A DNA stretch of 64,000 bases from Pseudomonas serboccidentalis (GCF_028830055.1 NZ_CP101655.1:3167129-3231128), one strand, 5' to 3'. Positions 51,587 through 62,981 are shown, counted from the first letter of the stretch. Program-made: numbers and translations. The notes: generated by a model from the sequence alone, not told the origin.

Positions 51587-52758
51587 GGCAACAGTTGCTC
51601 CCAGGCCGGTACGCCCATCGGTGGTTTCGGCAGCGCCGGCAGTGGCTCGGCGGCTTGCGGCTGAATGCCGTCGCGCTCCAGCGAGGCGATGACCCGGTCG
51701 GCGAAGTCCGGCGCCAGCGCGAGTTTGGTCGGCCAGCCCACCAGCAGGCGACCAAACTCGGCGAGGAACGCATTGTCCGGACGGGTCAGGCCGGTTTGCA
51801 GCGGTTCGGCGCGATCCACACGCAAGGTCGCCCATTGCGTAGTGCTGAGGTCGATCCACGGCAACAACTGAGCGATTTCCTTTTGCGCCGTGGCAATCTG
51901 CTCCGCCGGCTCGCGGTTCACGCCCTCGCTTTCGGCGATGTCACCACCCAAATACCAGACCCACTGACCGTCGGCGGCCGGGTGCGTGGTCACGGTGATG
52001 CGCGGTTTGGTGCCGCCGCCCAGGCAGTGAGCGTAGAGCGGCTTCAGGCCCGGGCCTTTGGCGATGATCATGTGCAGCGGCCGACGTTGCATGGCCGGTT
52101 GGCTCAGGCCCAGGTCTTCCAGCAACTGGGCGGTACCGGCCCCGGCGCTGAGGACGATGCGTTGAGCACGAATCTCGCGGCCGTCGACTTTCAGGCCGAC
52201 CAGCACGCCTGCTTCCAGCAATGGCTCGATGGTTTGCCCGGCGAGCAGACCGTCACCGGCCAGATCGGCCAGGCGCTGGATCAGGCTCGGCACATCGACC
52301 ACCAGTTCAGCCAGGCGGTAGACCTTGCCTTTGAAGCGTTTGTCTTGCAGCGCGGGCGGCAGTTGATCGCCCTTGACCTGATCGACCCGGCCGCGCACGG
52401 CTTTGCTGGCGAAGAAACTGGTGAGATTGCCGGCCAGGGTGCCGGGCGACCACAGGTAATGCGCTTCGGACAACAGGCGTACGCCGGTCAGGTCCAACTC
52501 GCCGTTGCCAGCCAGCGCTTCGCGCCAGCGGCGCGGCATGTCGGCGATGGCTTCCGAGGCGCCGGTCAGCGCGCCGTGCAGCGCGTACTTGGCGCCGCCG
52601 TGGATGATGCCCTGGGACTTCACACTCTGCCCGCCGCCGAGGCTGGCGCTTTCCACTAGCACGGTCGAAAAACCCTGACGGCGCAGACGCGCGTTCAGCC
52701 AGAGGCCGGCGACACCAGCGCCGACAATCAGAACGTCGGTGGAAATAACGGATGGCAT
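51583..52758 (-). CDS. FAD-dependent oxidoreductase (DAO family)
   Basis: 391 residues. The dinucleotide motif is DVLIVGAGVAGLWLNARLRR, followed by TVLVESASLGGGQSVKSQGI. The middle has IVLSAGAGTAQLLEDLGLS, and the C-terminal FAD contact region is LLVGWPTKLALAPDFADRVI. It is of the D-amino acid/glycerol-3-phosphate oxidase class, with the substrate unknown. It is coupled to the aldo/keto reductase downstream, matching PA4991-PA4992 in P. aeruginosa. Confidence 0.83.
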   Translation of the reverse strand: MPSVISTDVLIVGAGVAGLWLNARLRRQGFSTVLVESASLGGGQSVKSQGIIHGGAKYALHGALTGASEAIADMPRRWREALAGNGELDLTGVRLLSEAHYLWSPGTLAGNLTSFFASKAVRGRVDQVKGDQLPPALQDKRFKGKVYRLAELVVDVPSLIQRLADLAGDGLLAGQTIEPLLEAGVLVGLKVDGREIRAQRIVLSAGAGTAQLLEDLGLSQPAMQRRPLHMIIAKGPGLKPLYAHCLGGGTKPRITVTTHPAADGQWVWYLGGDIAESEGVNREPAEQIATAQKEIAQLLPWIDLSTTQWATLRVDRAEPLQTGLTRPDNAFLAEFGRLLVGWPTKLALAPDFADRVIASLERDGIQPQAAEPLPALPKPPMGVPAWEQLLP

Positions 52759-52845
52759 GCAACGACCTCAGTGTTCAAGACGAGGGCGCAGTATACAGAC
52801 TCGGGAAAGAGGGGGATTTGTCGATGATCAACAGGGGGCCGTAAA

Positions 52846-52939
52846 CCTGTAGGAGTGAGCCTGCTCGCGATGGCGGTGGATCAGACGACATGAATGTTGA
52901 ATGACAGACCGCCATCGCGAGCAGGCTCACTCCTACAGG
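52846..52939. repeat. REPIN, GTAGGAGTGAGCC family
   Basis: CCTGTAGGAGTGAGCCTGCTCG and its inverse face each other, and the stem pairs through CGCGATGGCGGT on both sides. It lies between the FAD gene and the SMR gene. Confidence 0.85.
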
Positions 52940-52954
52940 AAGCCGCGTGGTCTG

Positions 52955-53287
52955 TTAATGCCCGGCAGTTTTCGAGAACAGCTGGATCACGACGACGCCA
53001 AGCACGATCAGCGCCATCCCGAGCATCGCCGGCACGTCCAGCTTTTGCCCGTAAATGAACAGCGCCGCGACGCTGACCATCACAATACCCATGCCCGCCC
53101 ACACGGCGTAGGCGACGCCCACCGGCACGGTGCGCACCACCAGGGTCAGCATCCAGAAGGCGATCCCGTAGCCGACGATGACCAGGATCAGTGGCAGCGG
53201 GGTGCTCAAGCCTTTGACCGCTTTCATCGAAACGGTGGCAATCACTTCGGCGCAGATGGCGATAGCCAGAAAGGCGTAGGCGTTCAT
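52955..53287 (-). CDS. SMR family small multidrug/quaternary-ammonium exporter
   Basis: 110 residues, four membrane segments. The first contains AICAEVIATVSMKAVKG with the proton-coupled Glu at position 14. GYGIAFWMLTLVVRTVPVGV and YAVWAGMGIVMVSVAALFIY hold the conserved Tyr and Trp residues. Most like EmrE/QacE types. It is divergent from the LysR gene, with the likely operator between them. It is an inner membrane dimer. Confidence 0.88.
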   Translation of the reverse strand: MNAYAFLAIAICAEVIATVSMKAVKGLSTPLPLILVIVGYGIAFWMLTLVVRTVPVGVAYAVWAGMGIVMVSVAALFIYGQKLDVPAMLGMALIVLGVVVIQLFSKTAGH

Positions 53288-53343
53288 GTGTAGATCCTCA
53301 TGTAAAACGTTGCTTGCTGGGGCGGCATTCTAGTGATTCGCCA

Positions 53344-53392
53344 GATGGGGTAAAGTCATTACCTATCTGTTTAAAAGATGGGTTAAGTCATG
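53344..53392. promoter_or_regulatory. Repeated motif between the SMR and LysR genes
   Basis: AGATGGGGTAAAGTCAT (53344) and AGATGGGTTAAGTCAT (53376) are near-identical direct repeats 32 bases apart, the second ending at the lysR start. Between them ACCTATCT (53361-53368) is the near inverse of AGATGGGT (53376-53383). This is a plausible LysR operator serving both promoters. Confidence 0.5.
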
Positions 53393-54292
53393 AATACCCA
53401 GTGGAACCTGGAACAACTGCGCGCCTTCGTCAGCGTCGCCGAACACCGCTCTTTTTCCGCCGTGGCGCGCCAGCAGCGCAAGGCGCAGTCGGCGATCAGC
53501 AGCGCCATTGCCATGCTTGAAGATGACCTTGGCGTCAGCCTGTTCGAACGTAGCAGTGGTCGCCAACCCAGGCTCACCGAAGCGGGCGAAGCGCTGCTCG
53601 AAGAGGCCCGGGAAGTGCTGCGTCAATGCGAACGCCTGAACGGTCGGGCGATGGCGATGATGCGCGGCCAGGAAGCGCAGTTGCGCGTGGCGCAGGACGA
53701 AGCGATGCCTTATCAGGCTCTGGTGGAAAGTTTCGACGCCCTGGCCGAGCAATTTCCCAGCCTCGAAGTGCAACTGACCAGTGCCGCCCAGGGTGAAGTG
53801 GCGCGCAAACTGGTGGAGCGTCGTGCCGATCTTGGCTTGCTGTTCTATCACGATGAAATCCCTGAAGCACTGGAGCGTCGAGTACTGGGCCGGGTGGAAA
53901 TGGTCACCGTCTGCGGGATCAATCATCCGCTGGCGACGCAGGCCTACGTCACCTGCCAGCAACTGGCGCAACACCGGCAGCTGTTGATGTCGACGCAAAC
54001 CAGCGTCTATCCCGGCAACGAGCCGGCCAGCCCGCAGGTGTGGCGTGCCGACAGTTTCTACGTGATGGCCGAATGGCTGGTGCGCGATCTTGGCTGGGCG
54101 TGGTTGCCCCGGCATGTGGTGCAGTATTCGGCTTATCAGGGGCTGATGGTGGAACTGGACAGCGAATGGACGCCGCCGGCGCTGGTGGTGGAACTGGTCT
54201 GGCGCCGGGATGAGCCTTTGGGGCCTGCCGCGCGCTGGCTGGCCGAACGTTTTGCCGTGCACTTGCGGGCGATTGGCGACAAAAGTCGATAA
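53390..54292 (+). CDS. LysR family transcriptional regulator
   Basis: 300 residues. The winged helix-turn-helix is NLEQLRAFVSVAEHRSFSAV and ARQQRKAQSAISSAIAMLED, followed by LGVSLFERSSGRQPRLTEAG. The C-terminal effector domain is typical (LEVQLTSAAQGEVARKLVER). It probably senses a small molecule and controls the divergent SMR exporter and itself. PA4989 is the equivalent in P. aeruginosa. The next gene, waaA, follows after 11 bases. Confidence 0.9.
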   Translation: MNTQWNLEQLRAFVSVAEHRSFSAVARQQRKAQSAISSAIAMLEDDLGVSLFERSSGRQPRLTEAGEALLEEAREVLRQCERLNGRAMAMMRGQEAQLRVAQDEAMPYQALVESFDALAEQFPSLEVQLTSAAQGEVARKLVERRADLGLLFYHDEIPEALERRVLGRVEMVTVCGINHPLATQAYVTCQQLAQHRQLLMSTQTSVYPGNEPASPQVWRADSFYVMAEWLVRDLGWAWLPRHVVQYSAYQGLMVELDSEWTPPALVVELVWRRDEPLGPAARWLAERFAVHLRAIGDKSR

Positions 54293-54303
54293 ACTCCGCC
54301 GCC

Positions 54304-55578
54304 ATGAATAGAACTCTCTACACCGCGCTGTTTTACCTGGGGCTGCCATTGGTGGCGATTCGGCTGTGGCTGCGCTCGCGCAAGGCTCCGGCGTATGCCA
54401 AGCGGATTGGCGAGCGCTTCTCCTACGCAATGCCGTCATTGCAACCCGGCGGGATCTGGGTGCACGCGGTGTCGGTGGGCGAAAGCATCGCCGCCGCGCC
54501 GATGATCCGCGCCTTGCTGCAACGTTATCCACAGCTGCCGATCACCGTGACCTGCATGACCCCGACCGGTTCGGAGCGGATTCAGGCGCTGTTCGCCAAC
54601 GAGCCGCGCATCCAGCATTGTTATCTGCCGTACGACTTGCCATGTGCGGCGGCGCGCTTCCTTGATCGGGTGCAGCCGAAACTCGCGGTGATCATGGAAA
54701 CCGAACTGTGGCCCAACCACATTCACCAGTGTGCCAAACGCGGGATTCCGGTGGCGCTGGCCAACGGGCGACTGTCCGAGCGTTCAGCCCGAGGTTATGG
54801 CCGCTTCAGCAAGCTGACCGCGCCGATGCTCGCTGAAATGAGTTTTTTCGCGGTGCAGACCGAGGCCGAAGCCCAGCGTTTCCGCGATCTGGGCGCGCGT
54901 CCGGAGACGGTCGAGGTCACTGGCTCGATCAAGTTCGACCTGACCATCGACCCGCAACTGCTGCAACGCGCCAACGAACTGCGCGGCCAATGGCAGGCGC
55001 TGGAGCGACCGGTGTGGATCGCCGCCAGCACCCACGAAGGCGAAGACGAAGTGGTGCTCGACGCCCATCGTCGCCTGCTGGCGAATTACCCGAATGCGCT
55101 GCTGATTCTGGTGCCGCGCCATCCCGAGCGTTTCAATACGGTGTTCGAACTGTGCCAGCGTGAAGGCTTTGCCACGGTGCGCCGTTCAACCGGTGTCAGC
55201 GTCGAGGCGGACACCTCGGTGCTGCTCGGCGACACCATGGGCGAGCTGCTGTTTCTCTATGCGCTGGCCGACAGCGCTTTTGTCGGTGGCAGCCTGGTAC
55301 CGAGCGGCGGGCATAACCTGCTGGAGCCGGCGGCCCTGGCCAAGCCGGTGCTCAGCGGCCCGCATCTGTTCAACTTCCTCGACATCGCCGCGCAGTTGCG
55401 CGAAGCCGGTGCGCTGGCCGAAGTGGATGATGCCGAAGGGCTGGCGGTGGAGGTACAACGGCTGTTCGAATTGCCGCGTGATGCGCAGCGCATGGCCGAG
55501 GCCGGGCTGGCGGTGATGCGCCGCAATCAGGGCGCATTGCAGCGGTTGCTGGATGGCTTGGGCCGGCTGATCAAATAA
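54304..55578 (+). CDS. waaA: WaaA: Kdo transferase
   Basis: 424 residues. Transfers Kdo to lipid IVA at the inner face of the inner membrane, the first inner-core step. An N-terminal membrane anchor LYTALFYLGLPLVAIRLWLR is followed by GIWVHAVSVGESIAAAPMIR, PITVTCMTPTGSERIQALF and the core FGGS-type block, seen here as FVGGSLVPSGGHNLLEPAAL. LAVIMETELWPNHI and ETVEVTGSIKFDL are the other GT30 blocks. ATG 54304 follows GCCGCC without a clear ribosome site. Confidence 0.95.
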   Translation: MNRTLYTALFYLGLPLVAIRLWLRSRKAPAYAKRIGERFSYAMPSLQPGGIWVHAVSVGESIAAAPMIRALLQRYPQLPITVTCMTPTGSERIQALFANEPRIQHCYLPYDLPCAAARFLDRVQPKLAVIMETELWPNHIHQCAKRGIPVALANGRLSERSARGYGRFSKLTAPMLAEMSFFAVQTEAEAQRFRDLGARPETVEVTGSIKFDLTIDPQLLQRANELRGQWQALERPVWIAASTHEGEDEVVLDAHRRLLANYPNALLILVPRHPERFNTVFELCQREGFATVRRSTGVSVEADTSVLLGDTMGELLFLYALADSAFVGGSLVPSGGHNLLEPAALAKPVLSGPHLFNFLDIAAQLREAGALAEVDDAEGLAVEVQRLFELPRDAQRMAEAGLAVMRRNQGALQRLLDGLGRLIK

Positions 55579-55597
55579 GTCAGCACATCCAAAAGCA

Positions 55598-55674
55598 AAA
55601 AGATCGCAGCGTGCCGCAGCTCCTACAGGAAAATGCATTCCAATTGTAGGCGCTGCGGCACGCTGCGATCTTTT
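55598..55674. repeat. REPIN with compensated stem, GTAGGCGCTGCGG form
   Basis: The arms read GCAGCGTGCCGCAGC and GCTGCGGCACGCTGC. The centre again differs from other copies, with matching changes in both arms. It lies between convergent waaA and the TolC-like gene. Confidence 0.85.
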
Positions 55675-55684
55675 GCTTTAAGGC

Positions 55685-57118
55685 TTAAGGTCGGGCCTTG
55701 AGCTGTGCTTCCGCAGCCTTGGCCAGGTCCGGCGGCAGGAAGTCCTTGTCCGGGTTGTAGTCGGCTTTCAGATAGCGGCTCAGGTCCTGCAAGTCACCCG
55801 GGTTCAACGTCCCCGCCGCCTGCTTCAGGCGCAGGTTGTCGAGGATGTAGTCGTAGCGGGTGTTGTTGTAGTTGCGCACCGAGGTGTACAGCTGGCGCTG
55901 GGCGTCGAGCACGTCGACGATGTTGCGCGTTCCCACCTGATAGCCGATTTCCGTGGCTTCCACCGCGCTCTGGTTGGAGATGATCGACTGGCGGCGCGCC
56001 TGCACCTGCTCGACATCGGTGTTTACCGCGCGGTGCAGATTGCGGGTGTTTTCGACGATCTGCCGGCGCAGGGATTCGCGCTGTTGCTCGCTCTGATCCA
56101 GTTGCGCATACGATTGGCGCACTTGCGAGCTGGTCAGCCCGCCGCTGTAAATCGGGATGTTCAGTTGCAAGCCCAACGTGCTTTGCTCGACGTTGCCACT
56201 GTATGGGGTACCGAAGGCGTTAGGGTTGGCGAAACCGAGGGCGTCGTTGTCACCCTTTTCGTATTTGGCCACGGCATCGAGGGTCGGCAAGTGGCCGGCC
56301 TTGCGCTGCTTGAGGGTCTGTTCGGCGGAGCTGACCGCGAAGTTGCTCGCCAGCAGATTGAGGTTCTGTTTGGCGGCAGTGTCGACCCAGGCCTTGGCGT
56401 CGTTCGGCGCCGGCGGCAGGATCGGCAGCGTGTGCACGATGCCCTGAATCGAGTTGTACTGACGGTTGGTCAGGGTGATCAGCGCTTCGAACGCATCATC
56501 GACCTGACGCTGGGCAACGATGCGGTTGGCGCGTGCGGTGTCGTAACTGGCTTGCGATTGCAGCACGTCGGTCTTGTCCGACAGGCCGACGTCGAAGCGT
56601 TCGTTGGACTGGTCGAGCTGACGCTTGAACGCGGCTTCTTCAGCCTTGGTCGAGGCCAGGTTGTCCTGACTGCGCAGCACGTTGAAATAGCTTTCGGCCG
56701 ATTGCAGGATCAGGTTCTGCTCGGTGGCCGACAGTTGCAGCGCGGCCTGCTCGTTGACGTCCTTGGCAGCCTGGTACTGGAACCAGCGGTCGGCGCGGAA
56801 CAATGGCTGAGCCAGAGTCGCCTGATAGGAATGCGCGCTGCGATTGGCAATGGCGGAAGGCTGGTCGATCGAGGTGCGCACGTCCGCGACTTCAGCGCCG
56901 CCGGAGAGGTTAGGCAGCAACCCTGCGCGAGCCTGCGGCACCACTTCTTTCTGGGCGCCGTACTGAGCGCGGGCGGCGGCCAGATCGGCGTTGTTGTCGA
57001 CCGCTTCCTGATAGACGCTGACCAGATCGGTCTTGGTCGACAAGGGCGCTTCTGCTGCCCAGGCCATTGCGTTGGACGCACAAGACACGGCAAGAGCCAG
57101 TGAAAGTTTGCGCAGCAT
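55685..57118 (-). CDS. TolC family outer membrane channel (OpmH-like)
   Basis: 477 residues with a Sec signal peptide (LALAVSCASNAMAWA). Two structural repeats: LVSVYQEAVDNNADLAAARA with YGAQKEVVPQARAGLLPNLS, and LNLLASNFAVSSAEQTLKQR with AGHLPTLDAVAKYEKGDN. The helical hairpins and the VGTRNIVDVLDAQRQLYTSV block are typical of TolC. It provides an outer membrane exit for type I secretion or efflux. Equivalent position to PA4974 (OpmH). It is divergent from thiC. Confidence 0.92.
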   Translation of the reverse strand: MLRKLSLALAVSCASNAMAWAAEAPLSTKTDLVSVYQEAVDNNADLAAARAQYGAQKEVVPQARAGLLPNLSGGAEVADVRTSIDQPSAIANRSAHSYQATLAQPLFRADRWFQYQAAKDVNEQAALQLSATEQNLILQSAESYFNVLRSQDNLASTKAEEAAFKRQLDQSNERFDVGLSDKTDVLQSQASYDTARANRIVAQRQVDDAFEALITLTNRQYNSIQGIVHTLPILPPAPNDAKAWVDTAAKQNLNLLASNFAVSSAEQTLKQRKAGHLPTLDAVAKYEKGDNDALGFANPNAFGTPYSGNVEQSTLGLQLNIPIYSGGLTSSQVRQSYAQLDQSEQQRESLRRQIVENTRNLHRAVNTDVEQVQARRQSIISNQSAVEATEIGYQVGTRNIVDVLDAQRQLYTSVRNYNNTRYDYILDNLRLKQAAGTLNPGDLQDLSRYLKADYNPDKDFLPPDLAKAAEAQLKARP

Positions 57119-57326
57119 GAGGCGATCCCTAGCAAAAATATTATGAAAATAATGTGCGCGCCAAGGCTACGGCGCGGCCCCGACAGCGTCAAGGCGCGCA
57201 GGGCAAAGCGAGTGTAGTTGCGCAATCGTGCGGCAACAATCCTGCAAGTCCCGGTAATTGCGCCATTCATCATGGTGTTTGCCGCGGTGTTGGCGTTCTT
57301 TGCCGGTTGTGTCTAGACTGGCCGGG

Positions 57327-59465
<2,139 letters not shown>

Positions 59466-59477
59466 TCTGACCTGAAA

Positions 59478-59498
59478 GGCTCCGGGATGACCGGAGCC
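59478..59498 (+). terminator. Hairpin after thiC
   Basis: GGCTCCGG, loop GATGA, CCGGAGCC, 12 bases after the thiC stop. There is no T run, so it may be a weak terminator or stability hairpin. Confidence 0.55.
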
Positions 59499-59499
59499 T

Positions 59500-59635
59500 C
59501 TGTGGCGAGGGAGCTTGCTCCCGCCCGGCTGCGAAGCAGTCGTAAATCCGGCCAGCGCGTTCTGATTGAAAGAACGGGTTGATCGGTTTTGGGTCTGCTG
59601 CGCAGACCAGCGGGAGCAAGCTCCCTCGCCACAGG
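59500..59635. repeat. REPIN, GTGGCGAGGGAGC family
   Basis: TGTGGCGAGGGAGCTTGCTCCCG and its inverse at 59608-59635 are separated by about 85 bases. The cytX-like start lies 50 bases on. Confidence 0.8.
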
Positions 59636-59684
59636 AATGGTGTGCGATCACACACAAAACAAATGTCCCTCTGAGATAACACCC

Positions 59685-60977
59685 TTGAGCATTCAACCCG
59701 GCACTTATTCCCCCGACCTCGCCGTACCCGCCGACAAGCGTGTGTTCGGCGGTCGGGATTTGTTTTCCCTGTGGTTCTCCCTCGGCATCGGCCTGATGGT
59801 CTTGCAGACCGGTGCGTTGCTGGCACCGGGCCTGGGCCTGTCGGGTTCGTTGCTGGCGATTTTTCTCGGCACCCTGGTCGGCGTGCTGTTGCTGGCCGCG
59901 GTCGGCGTGATCGGCAGCGACACCGGCCTGTCGTCGATGGCGGCGCTCAAACTCAGCCTCGGCCGCAAAGGCGCGAGCCTGCCGGCGCTGCTCAACCTGC
60001 TGCAACTGATCGGTTGGGGTTCGTTCGAAATCATCGTCATGCGTGACGCCGCCAGCCTGCTCGGCACCCGCGCGTTCAGCGAAGGTTCGCTGTGGGCCAG
60101 TCCGATGCTGTGGACGTTGTGCTTCGGTGCGCTGGCAACCTTGCTCGCGGTCAGCGGGCCGCTGACGTTTGTGCGCAAGATCCTGCGTAAATGGGGCATC
60201 TGGCTGATCCTGGCGGCGTGTATCTGGCTGACCTGGAACCTGTTCGCCAAGGCCGATCTGGCTGCCCTTTGGGCGCGTACCGGGGATGGTTCGATGCCGT
60301 TCGCCGTGGGCTTCGACATTGCTATCGCGATGCCGCTGTCGTGGCTGCCGCTGATCGCCGATTACTCGCGTTTCGGCAAGCGAGCGAAGAACGTATTCGG
60401 CGGCACGGCCGTCGGTTTCTTTATCGGTAATTTCTGGCTGATGAGCCTCGGCGTGGCCTACACCCTGGCGTTCGCGCCGAGCGGTGAAGTCAATGCGTTG
60501 CTGCTGGCGCTGGCGGGGGCCGGCCTGGGGATTCCGCTGTTGCTGATTCTCTTGGACGAATCGGAAAACGCCTTCGCTGATATTCACTCGGCGGCGGTAT
60601 CGAGCGGGATTCTGTTGCGCTTGAAAGTCGAGCATCTGGCGCTGGCCATCGGCGTGCTCTGCACCCTGATCGCGCTGCTGGCGCCATTGGCGCAGTACCA
60701 GAATTTCCTGTTGCTGATCGGCTCGGTATTTGCGCCGCTGTTCGGCGTGGTGCTGGTGGATCACTTCATCCTGCGCAAGCGCAGCGCTCAGGTCGCGTCA
60801 GCCGCATTGCGCTGGCCGGCGCTGTTGGCATGGCTGGGCGGGATCAGCACCTACCACTTGCTGGCGAATCTGTATCCGGACGTCGGCGCGACCCTGCCGG
60901 CACTGGTGCTGGCAGGGCTGTTGCAGCTGGTGCTCGGCCGGGCTTTCAGTTACGGCCCGGAAACAGCTCGGGTTTGA
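59685..60977 (+). CDS. cytX: CytX-like NCS1 transporter (probably hydroxymethylpyrimidine)
   Basis: 430 residues, about twelve membrane segments, of the NCS1 nucleobase transporter family. GLMVLQTGALLAPGLGL, NLLQLIGWGSFEIIVMRDAA and MPLSWLPLIADYSRFGKRAK are the family signatures. Next to the riboswitch-controlled thiC, the likely substrate is HMP, the salvageable thiamine precursor; this is inference from context. TTG 59685 is the best start; upstream ATGs lie in the REP element. The 3' end overlaps the convergent lipoprotein gene by 32 bases. Confidence 0.8.
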   Translation: MSIQPGTYSPDLAVPADKRVFGGRDLFSLWFSLGIGLMVLQTGALLAPGLGLSGSLLAIFLGTLVGVLLLAAVGVIGSDTGLSSMAALKLSLGRKGASLPALLNLLQLIGWGSFEIIVMRDAASLLGTRAFSEGSLWASPMLWTLCFGALATLLAVSGPLTFVRKILRKWGIWLILAACIWLTWNLFAKADLAALWARTGDGSMPFAVGFDIAIAMPLSWLPLIADYSRFGKRAKNVFGGTAVGFFIGNFWLMSLGVAYTLAFAPSGEVNALLLALAGAGLGIPLLLILLDESENAFADIHSAAVSSGILLRLKVEHLALAIGVLCTLIALLAPLAQYQNFLLLIGSVFAPLFGVVLVDHFILRKRSAQVASAALRWPALLAWLGGISTYHLLANLYPDVGATLPALVLAGLLQLVLGRAFSYGPETARV

Positions 60978-61692
60978 CGATGCCGTTCAGGCGCGGGTAA
61001 GGAATCTTCAGTTCGACGTGGCCCAGCGCGTAAGGCGCGATGGTGCTCACGTCGTACTTGAGGATCACGCCGCCGTAGGTCAGCGCCACGTTCGGGGTTT
61101 TCACGAACGGCCAGTTCTTCACGAATTCAGCTTCCTGATCGAGCTTGGTGCTGATCAGCCAGCTGTTGTGCGCCACTTGCGCGGCTTTCCAGAACGCCTC
61201 TTCCTGACCCGGCAGCAGCATGTCCGACAGGCTCAGCACTTTGTGCTGCTGGCGCGAGTAGTTGATGAAACCGCGACCCGGGGTGCCATGGGCGCCGCCG
61301 GTATCGAGGTAGCTCGACAGCTCGAGAATCACCAAGCCGTCATGCTGCTCGCGTACCTTGGCCTGCAGATAGCTGCTGTTGCGCGGGCCGGCGGTGCTCA
61401 AGAACTGCTCACGATAGGCTGCCAGGGTTGGCGCTACCGGCGCGTTCGCTTCGGTGCGGGTCATCTGCAGCAGACGTTTTTCGATGATGCCGTCCAGTGC
61501 AGGTTCTGCCGGGAAGTGCAGGGTGTCGATGTTCACCAGCGGGCAGTCCGGGTTGGAACAGCCGGGCTTCAGGGTTTCCGATGCGTCGCGGGTGGTTTCC
61601 AGCGGCGTGCGGTAGTTGGGCTGGAACAAGTTGGCGCAGGCGCCCAGGGTCAGGGCGATGGCGGCCACGGAGGCAATTTTGAAAAGCGACAT
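60946..61692 (-). CDS. DUF3298 / RsiV-like lipoprotein
   Basis: 248 residues. Signal peptide with lipobox LGAC (about residue 17-20). The C-terminal part (SSYLDTGGAHGTPGRGFINY, then LSLSDMLLPGQEEAFWKAAQ and YGGVILKYDVSTIAPYALG) has the DUF3298 fold seen in RsiV and in peptidoglycan-linked lipoproteins. The function is unknown. It lies in the place of PA4972. Its stop side overlaps cytX on the opposite strand. Confidence 0.85.
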   Translation of the reverse strand: MSLFKIASVAAIALTLGACANLFQPNYRTPLETTRDASETLKPGCSNPDCPLVNIDTLHFPAEPALDGIIEKRLLQMTRTEANAPVAPTLAAYREQFLSTAGPRNSSYLQAKVREQHDGLVILELSSYLDTGGAHGTPGRGFINYSRQQHKVLSLSDMLLPGQEEAFWKAAQVAHNSWLISTKLDQEAEFVKNWPFVKTPNVALTYGGVILKYDVSTIAPYALGHVELKIPYPRLNGIVKPELFPGRN

Positions 61693-61920
61693 GGGCGTCC
61701 TTTCTGAAACAGGGGAAGGCGAAAAGTTATCCGCTTCGACTCTCGCCGAAGCAGTCAGTTCGCCACTAAGCTAATTAGAGTGGGTTTCGTCTCCACCGTC
61801 CATCCCGCTGACGGTAAAGGGGCTGCATCAATCATCACGGGCGCGATAGGATGGCGCGAAGTCGAGGTTGCAAGTGACAACAAGGAACCTCGTATCGGAT
61901 TCGCTGTAAAGAGGATGCTC

Positions 61921-62538
61921 ATGACTGATTATGCCAACGCCACGCCGGCCACCGTCGATATCGTAAAGCGCGAGCGCTGCTACGAGGGCTTCTACAAACT
62001 CGACCGTTTGCACTTGCGCCATGAGCTGTTCGCCGGCGGCATGAGCCGCGAGATCAACCGTGAAGTCTTCGTGCGTCACGATGCCGTGTGCATGCTGCCC
62101 TACGATCCGCTGCGCGACGAAGTGGTGCTGATCGAGCAGTTTCGCGTCGGCGCCATGGGCAAGACCGACAACCCGTGGCTGGTGGAGCTGGTTGCCGGTC
62201 TGATCGACAAAGAAGAAGTGCCGGAAGAGGTTGCTCACCGCGAGGCGCAGGAGGAAGCTGGACTGGACATCAAGGCCCTGTGGCCGATGACCAAATATTT
62301 CCCGTCGCCGGGCGGCAGCAACGAATTCGTGCACCTGTTTCTGGGGCATTGCAGTACCGACGACGCAGGCGGCCTGCATGGGCTGGAGGAAGAAGCAGAA
62401 GATATCCGCGTCACGGTCTGGGCCTTTGAAGATGCCTTGCAGGCCGTCCGTGACGGACGTATTGCCAACGCGGCGAGCATCATCGCCTTGCAATGGCTGG
62501 CGCTCAACCGCGCCGAAGTGAGGGGGTTATGGTCGTAA
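61921..62538 (+). CDS. nudF: NudF: ADP-ribose pyrophosphatase
   Basis: 205 residues. The Nudix box GLIDKEEVPEEVAHREAQEE is complete with AGL after it. ERCYEGFYKLDRLHLRHELF and MLPYDPLRDEVVLIEQFRVG precede it, and KYFPSPGGSNEFVHLFLGHC follows. It hydrolyses ADP-ribose to AMP and ribose-5-phosphate. ATG 61921 has AAGAGGATGCTC upstream. It overlaps the next gene by ten bases, in an operon with DUF1249 and cpdA. Confidence 0.94.
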   Translation: MTDYANATPATVDIVKRERCYEGFYKLDRLHLRHELFAGGMSREINREVFVRHDAVCMLPYDPLRDEVVLIEQFRVGAMGKTDNPWLVELVAGLIDKEEVPEEVAHREAQEEAGLDIKALWPMTKYFPSPGGSNEFVHLFLGHCSTDDAGGLHGLEEEAEDIRVTVWAFEDALQAVRDGRIANAASIIALQWLALNRAEVRGLWS

Positions 62539-62981
62539 ACAAGCTGCGCGATCGTTATCGAGTTGACCTTGCGGGGCTGCAAGCCGCCTGCGAGGCCAAC
62601 TACGCGCGCCTGATGCGACTGGTGCCGGATATGCGCAACGATCCCGAGGCGCGGCGCATCGCCGTGACTCAGGGCGAGCAGATGCTCGGTGTGCTGGCCC
62701 TCGAAGTGCTGCAGACCTGTCCTTACACCACGACGTTGCAGGTGCGTCAGGAACACAGCCTGCCATGGCTGCCAGTGCCGCAACTGGAGGTTCAGGTCTA
62801 TCACGACGCGCGCATGGCCGAAGTGATCAGCGCCGAACATGCACGACGCTTTCGCGGCATCTATCCTTACCCGAACGCCGCGATGCATCAGCCGGACGAA
62901 AAGGCCCAGCTCAATCTGTTCCTGGGGGAATGGCTGAGCCATTGTCTGGCCCTGGGGCACGAATACGAAGTCGTACGCTAG
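62529..62981 (+). CDS. DUF1249 (YqiB-like) protein
   Basis: 150 residues, starting MVVNKLRDRYRVDLAGLQAA. ANYARLMRLVPDMRNDPEAR and LPVPQLEVQVYHDARMAEVI with RRFRGIYPYPNAAMHQPDEK are the DUF1249 blocks. The function is unknown. The ATG at 62529 follows GAGGGG and lies inside the end of nudF, so they are coupled. Conserved between nudF and cpdA in gamma-proteobacteria. Confidence 0.92.
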   Translation: MVVNKLRDRYRVDLAGLQAACEANYARLMRLVPDMRNDPEARRIAVTQGEQMLGVLALEVLQTCPYTTTLQVRQEHSLPWLPVPQLEVQVYHDARMAEVISAEHARRFRGIYPYPNAAMHQPDEKAQLNLFLGEWLSHCLALGHEYEVVR

